NCBI GenBank assembly: GCA_028690255.1 | Contig: JAQVBP010000037.1 | Location: 16,106-22,076, forward strand | Direction of reading: 5' to 3' | DNA from: Methanosarcinaceae archaeon | Lineage (GTDB): Archaea; Halobacteriota; Methanosarcinia; Methanosarcinales; Methanosarcinaceae | DNA: 5,971 nucleotides | Shown: piece by piece, positions 1 to 5,306 of the stretch | Layout: every line of letters begins with the position of its first letter | Numbering within the stretch: the stretch's first letter is position 1 | Notes under the pieces: model-generated | The model's input: only the letters and a program-made list of their open reading frames with translations | Database searches by the model: none | What the model was told of the DNA's origin: nothing | Position numbers and translations under genes: made by a program

Positions 1-153
1 AAAATCATTATTATAACAAAATCATTACTATAACAAAATCATGATTTTAATAAACGGATTATTATGACAAACCCATTATTTTAATAAAAGGATTATTACA
101 ATACAATCACTATTATAATAATGTATTTATTATGCTTTATTTATTATGCTTAT
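1..153. repeat. AT-rich degenerate 17-bp tandem repeat
   Basis: The sequence repeats with a 17-base period. The first two units (1-17 AAAATCATTATTATAAC and 18-34 AAAATCATTACTATAAC) differ at one base. Units at 35-51, 52-68, 69-85, 86-102 and 103-119 keep the frame of AAA followed by a variable trio and then ATTATTATAAT-like sequence; 120-136 and 137-153 are much more diverged. The array begins at the window edge, so more copies may lie to the left. No convincing gene is seen across it. It could be a neutral minisatellite, a curved-DNA tract or a protein-binding array; the sequence alone cannot decide. Confidence 0.75.
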
Positions 154-201
154 ACCTGTTTAATATGGTTTACATATCTCTCAAAAAAGCGGTTCCAGTA
201 T

Positions 202-706
202 TCAAGGCAGGATTTCTGTGAAGGCAAGTTTTTTTGCCTTCTTACGAAAAGGCCGCTCGCTTATGCGAACGGTGAGGGCACCGTCTTCCTTCTGGAAATC
301 ATCAACGTTTGTCGGAATTGAAGTTGATTCGTAAAAGTGAAGCTCTGGTCTGAGTGAAGAAATGGGCATATCAAAATCGGTTTGTGGCGTTGAAAGCCCG
401 GCAAGCTCAAAAACAACATAAATATATTTGGTTTGATTTGGGGAAAAGCCTTTGGGATTGTCTGACCCGGCTTTGTGAACGGGATTTATTGTTTTGCCGG
501 AACATAGTTGATTTTTGTGTTTCGGAAAACCCCGGCCCTCAACGGCCGACGCAGGAGGCCGGAAGTTTCAGGAATGATGCGAAACGGATGCATACTTTTC
601 CACCACTGTTTTATGTGGCAAAAACAGCATCATTTAAAATGGTTTGGGTAGGAAATATACCTGCCAAAAACAGGGTGAAGATAAGCTTTGTTATGAAACC
701 GGGCAC
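202..706 (-). pseudogene. Remnant of a small, possibly secreted protein (unrecognised)
   Basis: No intact gene is visible, but the minus strand has successive coding-like segments. From a GTG at 706-704 it reads 31 codons beginning (M)PGFITKLIFTLFLAGIFP, with a hydrophobic core and a terminal AVFA like a signal peptide, then hits a stop at 613-611. Removing one T from the T-run just before that stop shifts to a frame reading HKTVVEKYASVSHHS, then a TGA (570-568), then 121 open codons to a stop at 204-202. That tail includes KYIYVVFELAGLSTPQ and SERPFRKKAKKLAFTEILP, with ordinary amino-acid composition and codon use. The opposite-strand ORF (354-740) is rich in Trp and Cys and looks unnatural. 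I do not recognise the family. A decayed gene, sequencing errors in a real gene, or chance are all possible. The frame upstream of the GTG stays open back to the neighbouring regulator's stop codon. Confidence 0.3.
525..569. repeat. GC-rich imperfect palindrome (stem-loop)
   Basis: CCGGCC at 532-537 pairs with GGCCGG at 557-562. The stem extends inward by TC/GA past one bulged C, and outward by GAAA (525-528) / TTTC (566-569) across a symmetric 3-nt internal loop. The hairpin loop is about 14 nt. It is much more GC-rich than its surroundings and lies within the degraded minus-strand gene remnant, close to the in-frame stop at 568-570. It may be a transposon-end or structured-RNA remnant. Confidence 0.45.
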
Positions 707-811
707 ATGGGGCCGAGGAATCCCCTGTCTTGAAGGGTAGTTGACCTCAGTCCGCAGGCAGGCAAGGGCTCCCTTTCTCCTATACCGGAAGGCAGCAGGT
801 CGGAGGGCAGT

Positions 812-1585
812 TTATATGATTTTTTCAGAATGTTCCATGTAGTAATCAGTCATTTCGTTGCCCCATTCAAGAGCGCTTTTATTGAAACTTACGATTTTTC
901 TGTGGTCAAATTCTCCTTCTTTTCCGAAGAGTTTCAGTATCAAGAATTCATCCGCAACAATGAAAGAGGATGGCTTTATTTCACCCCTGTAAATGTAAAT
1001 AGAAGCATTGTTTTCAACCAGCGTCCTGTATTCATCCCCAAAGTCATCCTTCAACCTGTTGTATACCTTTTCATCCAGGATCAGGTCCACTTTCGCGCCT
1101 CTTTTTGCACAATCCGCCTGTATTTTCGGGCAGTCGGGGCAGAAAAACGAATAAAAAGTCCTGAACTTCGTTGTCCTTGACAACATCTCTTTCAAATTCT
1201 CCGGGAATTCAAAAAGGTGGTCCAGATCAGGTTCTTCCAGTTTGCACTTCCCGAGCATATGAATTTTCTTCATCAAATGCGGGGGAATCGGGCTCCGGTC
1301 ATGTTTTGACCAGTAATCCTTGTTTCCTTCGAAGACCTGGAGAAGTTCGGTTAAAGGCAGCATTTTTTCAACAATTATCTCTCCCATATCCGATAATTTG
1401 TAAGTATTTCCCTCCTGGAGGATGATATCCATATCCTTAAGCTTTTTTATTTGTGGCATTATCGCACATGCATTTCCTTTAAGTGCGGTCTTGATTTCAT
1501 CAACGTCCTTTATCCCATCTGCCAACAAGGTAAGGATTTTTTTCCTTTTATCTGAAAAAAAAATCAAATCTACCAGAGAACTCAT
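812..1585 (-). CDS. Winged-helix transcriptional regulator, FilR1/DUF1724 family
   Basis: This 257-residue cytoplasmic DNA-binding regulator has the usual two-part build and length of the methanogen FilR1-type family (helix-turn-helix plus DUF1724). Residues 1-78 form an N-terminal winged helix: IFFSDKRKKILTLLADG, then the recognition region NACAIMPQIKKLKDM, and the wing ILQEGNTYKLSDMGEII. Residues from about 120 to 250 form the family sensor/effector domain, with strands such as KVDLILDEKVY, ASIYIYRGEIKPSSFIVADEFLILKLFG and a C-terminal ALEWGNEMTDYYMEHS helix. The ATG at 1585-1583 is preceded by a good AGGAGTT Shine-Dalgarno. Family members in methanogens include regulators of methanogenesis genes; the target here cannot be told, and no target operon adjoins it. 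Oddities are Cys149, Cys152 and Cys159 in the sensor domain (CPDCPKIQADC), which could bind metal or respond to redox. It is transcribed away from phoU across a 1.2-kb spacer. Confidence 0.88.
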   Translation of the reverse strand: MSSLVDLIFFSDKRKKILTLLADGIKDVDEIKTALKGNACAIMPQIKKLKDMDIILQEGNTYKLSDMGEIIVEKMLPLTELLQVFEGNKDYWSKHDRSPIPPHLMKKIHMLGKCKLEEPDLDHLFEFPENLKEMLSRTTKFRTFYSFFCPDCPKIQADCAKRGAKVDLILDEKVYNRLKDDFGDEYRTLVENNASIYIYRGEIKPSSFIVADEFLILKLFGKEGEFDHRKIVSFNKSALEWGNEMTDYYMEHSEKII

Positions 1586-1591
1586 GATATC

Positions 1592-1598
1592 AACTCCT
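1592..1598 (-). promoter_or_regulatory. Ribosome binding site of the FilR1-type regulator
   Basis: On the minus strand AGGAGTT ends 6 nt before the ATG at 1585-1583. This fixes the start of the regulator gene and matches the anti-Shine-Dalgarno core well. Confidence 0.75.
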
Positions 1599-1623
1599 GT
1601 TCCGGGAATTTCCTGATTCTTTT

Positions 1624-1643
1624 AATCTATACCTTTCAAAATT
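1624..1643 (-). promoter_or_regulatory. Possible TATA/BRE promoter of the regulator
   Basis: The minus strand reads AATTTTGAAAGGTATAGATT. It has a BRE-like TTTGAAAG followed by a TATA-like GTATAGAT. Transcription would start near 1601, giving a leader of about 16 nt that just includes the Shine-Dalgarno. The match is weak and many AT-rich sites exist in the spacer. Confidence 0.3.
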
Positions 1644-1792
1644 AATCTCGTACATATCTGCAGAAGCCACATTTTTTGACATCCGGGGTAAAGGCGGCTT
1701 TTCTGGAATGATAGTTTGGGGAGTGCACTTTCTCTACGAATTTTCTGTTTTTGATTAATGATTTAATAGGTAAATCCCCTCCTTCCAAGAAC

Positions 1793-1854
1793 CGGTTATA
1801 CTTAGCACTTCACTTATCGGGTGAAGCTTAGAGGAAGTAGTGTCCCACTAACCG
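1793..1854. repeat. Nested inverted repeat / possible structured RNA element
   Basis: Three stems nest around one centre: CGGTTA (1793-1798) with TAACCG (1849-1854); TACTT (1799-1803) with AAGTA (1835-1839); and CTTCAC (1808-1813) with GTGAAG (1821-1826) around a 7-nt loop. Unequal internal loops separate them. Its local GC is higher than the flanks. It lies about 210 nt upstream of the regulator's start and could be a leader structure, a small RNA or a mobile-element remnant. Confidence 0.35.
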
Positions 1855-2381
1855 AATAATTTCTTATGAAACAGATTATGGCTCCTCGATTTTTTGAGTG
1901 TTTATCCCTTACAAAAACCAACACGGGCTTGAATTAAACTCCGTATTACCTACAAAGAACGGTGAAGAGCCCAGATTATCTTGATTTTGTCTGATTATAC
2001 AGTTACTTCAGTTGATGTCGTTGATATTACAACAAATAATATATTTGGAAACTGAATCTAATGATGACGTTTTATCTTTTATTGTGTCATCGTCAAGTAC
2101 AATCATCCAATAATTGGGATTGGCGTGACAGTAGTTTATTTCCTGGATAATGCATCCCTTTTCAAATCAAAAATTTCAAATTTTAATATCTGGTTAATAT
2201 GGTGCTATTTTTTAAATGAATTTCAAATGCATTACTTTTCAATTTAATTTTAATACATCCGTTCTAAAGTAAATCGAGTATAAATTTTCAACCAACTTTA
2301 TTTATCACTCAAGTCTAATATATCTTTTTTTATATTCCCTGGTATATATTTTTCATGTGAAAGCTGTGTCCCTTTTTTATA

Positions 2382-2540
2382 CTAAATTTCTCGATTTTCA
2401 TGGGCATTTAGGTGCCTTAGAGCGTGTCTTAAAATTAAATAATCCTTGTACCTAAATGAACCATTGATTTTGATGTTTACATGGGCTGTGAGAGATTCTA
2501 ATACGGCATCAATACATTCTTTTGATCTTAATTCCATCAT
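2382..2540 (-). pseudogene. 52-codon ORF, possible transposase N-terminal remnant
   Basis: The minus strand is open for 52 codons from ATG 2540-2538 to a TAG at 2384-2382. It includes MMELRSKECIDAVLESL, HVNIKINGSF and YKDYLILRHALRHLNAHEN. The composition is protein-like, and the pattern of a charged amphipathic start followed by a GSFRYKDYLIL-type helix reminds me of the N-termini of archaeal insertion-sequence transposases. No ribosome binding site, terminal inverted repeats or catalytic region are seen, and the frame is lost afterwards, so if it is a transposase only the first part remains. It could equally be a small hypothetical protein or a chance ORF. Confidence 0.3.
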
Positions 2541-2732
2541 AATAACTATATTAAATCATATATAATTTATTAAAATAGATTGTTGTATTCTCACAATAAA
2601 TGGAATCTAAAAGCATTGTTTATAAAAAAAGTGATAATTAATTAAGTACTGGCATTGCCTGTTTACCTGCAAAAGTCAGAATTTTTATTTTTCTCTCTAT
2701 TTTTTAGTGTTCTCTATGTCTTTTCCGTTTGT

Positions 2733-2748
2733 GAAACTTTTTTATATC
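2733..2748 (+). promoter_or_regulatory. Upstream promoter candidate of the AbrB-PhoU gene
   Basis: GAAACT (BRE-like, 2733-2738) is followed by TTTTATAT (2740-2747), the archaeal BRE-TATA pattern. Transcription would start near 2770, giving a leader of about 47 nt to the ATG at 2817. Confidence 0.4.
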
Positions 2749-2783
2749 CTATCTTTAGATCTCCATACCACATTTTACTTGTT

Positions 2784-2799
2784 GGATACTTTTATATAT
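2784..2799 (+). promoter_or_regulatory. Proximal TATA promoter of the AbrB-PhoU gene
   Basis: GGATACTTTTATATAT is the best TATA-box match in the spacer. Using the usual TATA-to-start distance of about 26-27 bp, transcription would begin near 2821, at or just after the ATG at 2817. A transcript from this promoter would therefore lack that ATG and favour a start farther inside. Confidence 0.5.
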
Positions 2800-2816
2800 T
2801 TCAATGTTCTATATAG

Positions 2817-3851
2817 ATGACGTATAATCTCTTAGGGGGTTCGATCATTACCAAGGATAAAAGAAAAGTTCAGTTTACAGGTAATTCTACTTATATTGTG
2901 TCTCTTCCTATAAAGTGGGTCCGGGATATCGGGCTTTCCGCGGGGGACACACTTACTCTTTCTCCTATGCCCAACAAGACTCTGCTCGTGTCTTCGAATG
3001 CGACTTCAAGAGAACATTCTTTTCTTAAGGCCACAATTGAGTACATACATTCCGAAAGTGCGGAAAACAACCTTAGGATCCTGATTTCTCATTACCTTGT
3101 AGGATATGACATCATAAGGCTGACCACAAAGAAGGGTTTCAGCGCCTATGACCGGAAGTTTATCAAGGATTCCGTGCGCCAGAAACTTATCGGGCTCGAA
3201 CTTGTTGAAGAGTCCAGAAACGAGCTGGTTTTCCAGTGTCTCCTGAACTACCATGACCTCCCACTGGCAAGGGTAATCAAGAATATGTACGGGCTTGTCC
3301 TCTCCATGCTTGAGGATTCGATGAGTGCACTTCGGGACCACAACGTCGAAATCGCCGAAGATGTAATCCAGAGAGACGATGACGTGGACCGCTTCTACCT
3401 GCTTTCTGTCCGTCAGCTCAAAGCTTCGATCGAGGATATCGAATTATCTGAAAAAATAGGAATTGCTCATTCGAGGGACTGCCTGGGCTACCGGCTTATC
3501 ACAAAAAGCATCGAGCGCGTGGGGGATCATGCTGTCAGGATTGCTAAAAACGTCATAAAGATGGTAAACAGTGTGAATAAAGACGATCCAATCTTCAAAA
3601 TGTCCGATCTTTCCAGGCAGGTTTTCGAAAGTTCTATCGACTCAATGAGCCAGGAGGACCTTCAGGCAATCAACAATATTGTTGTGGAAGCCAAAAAAGT
3701 CTCCCAGTTCGGACTCTCCCTCGAGTCCGGAGAATGGGCCGGGGAGGATAAAATAGAACTCAGCATGATTCTTGAAAGCCTGAGAAGGGTTGCCGAGTAC
3801 AGTGCCGATATCGCAGAAGTTGCCATTAATATGAACATAAAGGCTACCTGA
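2817..3851 (+). CDS. AbrB-PhoU fusion, archaeal phosphate uptake regulator
   Basis: This 344-residue cytoplasmic protein matches the length and order of archaeal PhoU-family regulators. Residues 14-60 form a SpoVT/AbrB-type swapped-hairpin domain (KRKVQFTGNSTYIVSLPIKW, then AGDTLTLSP), which in the family can bind DNA. A linker domain covers about 65-145. Two PhoU-like three-helix units follow, about 148-255 and 262-342. The first keeps the metal-site pattern: DDDVDRF (187-193) and SIERVGDH (231-238; Glu233, Asp237). The second is degenerate (SLRRVAEYSADIAE). PhoU proteins restrain phosphate transport and signalling; no pst transporter genes are visible here, so it may act at a distance. The ATG at 2817 gives the longest frame but has no ribosome binding site; an ATT or ATC start after AGGGGG (codons 10-11) would give about 334 residues and still keep all domains. 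A terminator follows at once. Confidence 0.88.
   Translation: MTYNLLGGSIITKDKRKVQFTGNSTYIVSLPIKWVRDIGLSAGDTLTLSPMPNKTLLVSSNATSREHSFLKATIEYIHSESAENNLRILISHYLVGYDIIRLTTKKGFSAYDRKFIKDSVRQKLIGLELVEESRNELVFQCLLNYHDLPLARVIKNMYGLVLSMLEDSMSALRDHNVEIAEDVIQRDDDVDRFYLLSVRQLKASIEDIELSEKIGIAHSRDCLGYRLITKSIERVGDHAVRIAKNVIKMVNSVNKDDPIFKMSDLSRQVFESSIDSMSQEDLQAINNIVVEAKKVSQFGLSLESGEWAGEDKIELSMILESLRRVAEYSADIAEVAINMNIKAT
2834..2840 (+). promoter_or_regulatory. Internal Shine-Dalgarno-like site that questions the phoU start
   Basis: AGGGGGT lies inside the open frame, while no Shine-Dalgarno precedes the ATG at 2817. In frame, 4 and 7 nt after the G-run, are ATC (2844) and ATT (2847). The same AGGGGGTT sequence precedes the ATG of the gene at 5307, where its role is clear. 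Either the internal site is used with an unusual ATT/ATC start, or it is a coincidence of Gly-Gly codons. Confidence 0.35.
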
Positions 3852-3881
3852 TTTTTTCAGGCCCTTTTTTTTTATTTTTTT
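3847..3881 (+). terminator. Hairpin and T-tract terminator after the AbrB-PhoU gene
   Basis: CCTGA (3847-3851, overlapping the stop codon) pairs with TCAGG (3857-3861) around a T5 loop. A T-run broken by a single A (3865-3881) follows. Archaeal termination depends mainly on T-tracts, so this probably separates the gene from the ATPase unit. Confidence 0.65.
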
Positions 3882-3941
3882 ATTCTTTTGAACTTCTTCT
3901 ATATTTTTTATTACTTCAATCTGCCGGTGGCTTACAGATCA

Positions 3942-3957
3942 TGTTCTTATAATATTG
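3942..3957 (+). promoter_or_regulatory. Weak TATA candidate for the ATPase unit
   Basis: TGTTCTTATAATATTG lies about 70 nt upstream of the ATPase start. It would place transcription start near 3978, with a leader of about 45 nt. The match is loose, but a promoter is expected here because a terminator precedes. Confidence 0.25.
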
Positions 3958-4008
3958 GTAATAAATACTGGCTTCACAGAACATAATCTAAAAATTCAAT
4001 ATTTTTAC

Positions 4009-4014
4009 AGGAAG
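4009..4014 (+). promoter_or_regulatory. Ribosome binding site of the ATPase gene
   Basis: AGGAAG lies 8 nt upstream of the ATG at 4023. A second weaker CAGG (4017-4020) is very near the start. These support 4023, rather than the later in-frame Met of the second frame at 4105, as the true start. Confidence 0.5.
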
Positions 4015-4022
4015 TCCAGGCA

Positions 4023-5277
4023 ATGACTGATGATCTGAAAGCTGTTTATCACCTTTTTAATCCCGACAAGGCCCTTTTTGATGAGGATTTGAAAAAATAC
4101 TACGTTGAAATCGGGGAAAACGAGGTCCGGATCTCCAAACTCAGGACCCGACTGGAACTTGGTCTGGAGACAGGGGAGGCTATTAAAATCCTCTTTACCG
4201 GCCCACAGGGGGTCAGGTAAATCGACAGCTTTAAACAGGCTCGTTTCCAATTTGAGTGATGACTTTTTTGTGGTAAGTTACGACATCCTTGAACTGCTGG
4301 ATTCCAATGATGTCAATTATGCCGATGTCCTCTTTTCTATTCTTGCCCAGTTGATTGAAAGAACCAGAGAAGAGAATACCGAAATTGGAAAGGCTCTGAT
4401 TGAACGGGCAAATAAATGGGGCTCTTCCATTACTAAAGAAATCATTTCTTCTGAAACACATGAAGTTGGGGCTGGCCTTGGAGTCAGGTTTCCGCGTTTC
4501 ATGGAGCTTTTTGCCAGAATGAAAAATGAAACCGAGACTAGAGAAGAAGTTAGAAAGGAAATCAGGCCAAGGATATCGGAGTTAATAAGCATCATCAACG
4601 ATATGGTCATTGATATCGAGGAAACCGGGAAACAGGTGCTTATAATTATTGATAATCTGGAAAAGTCAGATCCGGAAAAGGCCTTTGATCTTTTTGGAAA
4701 CCACGGTACTCAGCTTGCTCAGCCGAAGTGCAAGATCATCTACACCTTCCCAATCTCTTTGAAAAATTCAGATCGTTTCTCCCAGATCCGGATGAATTTC
4801 AGTGACGATATAATGTATCCTAACATCAAGGTCCACAATCAGGACGGCAGTGTGGATCGGGAGTCCCCGGAGCGGGCACTTATGAAGAAAATTGCTGCTA
4901 AAAGGGTGAGTCCAGGGTTGTTTGAACCCGAAGCCCTGGAGCATATTATCGATATGAGCGGGGGGGTTTTAAGGGAATATGTCAGGATTATCAGGGACTC
5001 GGCGGTTACAGCTCTCACAAGAGGTAAAACGCTTATTGATAAGGCGGTTGTGGAAGAAGTGGTCAATGACCTCAAAAATACCTATCAGAACCAGTTAAGT
5101 GATGAAGACTATGTTATGCTTCTGGAAATTTTTGACTCCAAAAATATAAAAAGGGACATGGTGCTCGTGGGCCTGCTTCACAACCTCAGTGTTCTTGAAT
5201 ACACAAACGGCAGGAGCTGGTGTGACCTGAATCCGGTTGTTCGCGAAATCCTTGCTGAGAAGAACATGCTCCAGTAA
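4023..5277 (+). CDS. P-loop ATPase, frameshifted within the Walker A motif
   Basis: Two overlapping frames join into one protein of about 417 residues. The first frame (4023-4220) gives an N-terminal segment with the family-like LFNPDKALFDEDLKKYYVEI and the strand IKILFTG, then stops. The second continues GSGKSTALNRL to 5277. One extra base between 4202 and 4212 explains this. Dropping a C from CCC (4202-4204) gives GHRGSGKST at residues 60-68; dropping a G from the G5 run (4208-4212) gives GPQGSGKST. The first fits related ATPases better. Walker B is VLIIIDNLEK (205-214, Asp210); a following strand is KCKIIYTFPIS. The C-terminus, about 340-417, is helical and winged-helix-like (MVLVGLLHNLSVLEYTNG, DLNPVVREIL). 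It is soluble, with no membrane segment. The next gene starts 29 nt downstream and is probably its partner. As written the product would be a 65-residue fragment without a P-loop. A late start at 4105 would read nonsense before GSGKST, so I reject it. Sequencing error or true inactivation are both possible. Confidence 0.8.
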
Positions 5278-5292
5278 GTGGCTGTTAATTCC

Positions 5293-5300
5293 AGGGGGTT
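5293..5300 (+). promoter_or_regulatory. Ribosome binding site of the iSTAND-like gene
   Basis: AGGGGGTT ends 6 nt before the ATG at 5307. It sits in the 29-nt gap after the ATPase stop, supporting cotranscription and this start. Confidence 0.6.
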
Positions 5301-5306
5301 AACCGG

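Larger units (their letters stand above)
1586..2816. other. Long AT-rich intergenic spacer between divergent genes
   Basis: About 1.2 kb holds no convincing intact gene. Near 1585 it carries the regulator's start signals and near 2816 the phoU promoters. In between are a nested inverted repeat (1793-1854), a 6-bp inverted repeat GATGAC/GTCATC (2063-2068 and 2086-2091), a 15-bp AT palindrome centred at 2177, and a 52-codon minus-strand ORF (2382-2540). A second minus-strand open stretch, 2008-2166, reads 52 codons including NYCHANPNYWMIVLDDDTIK but starts after a stop with no early Met or ribosome binding site; I treat it as unproven. Stop-rich, AT-rich sequence fills the rest. Large spacers are common in Methanosarcina genomes. 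Confidence 0.6.

Noticed and set aside
221..240. 7-bp hairpin AAGGCAA/TTGCCTT as a terminator
   Set aside because: It lies inside the coding-like tail of the minus-strand remnant (the KKAKKLAF region), so the repeat may simply come from Lys/Ala/Leu codons, and no T-tract follows on either strand.
121..321. Plus-strand 66-codon ORF
   Set aside because: Its first part is AT-rich repeat sequence read as Tyr, Leu and Phe codons and the rest overlaps the minus-strand remnant; there is no ribosome binding site.
354..740. Plus-strand ORF of 128 codons
   Set aside because: It is unusually rich in Trp, Cys, Lys and Arg, has no ribosome binding site and no family resemblance. The minus strand over the same stretch has more natural protein composition.
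1171..1425. Plus-strand ORFs opposite the regulator gene (830-1180, 1171-1425, 1422-1616)
   Set aside because: They are antisense shadows of an intact, recognisable minus-strand regulator.
2063..2091. GATGAC/GTCATC inverted repeat as an operator or CRISPR-like repeat
   Set aside because: It is a single short 6-bp pair with a 17-nt loop and is not repeated; expected by chance in 1.2 kb.
3006..3341. Minus-strand ORF opposite the AbrB-PhoU gene
   Set aside because: It is a shadow of a well-supported gene on the plus strand, with no start signals.
4105..4212. Start of the ATPase at the ATG at 4105 in the second frame
   Set aside because: The first 30 or so residues in that frame are low-quality shadow sequence. 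The other frame from 4023 has a ribosome binding site, coding character and the natural beta strand before the P-loop.
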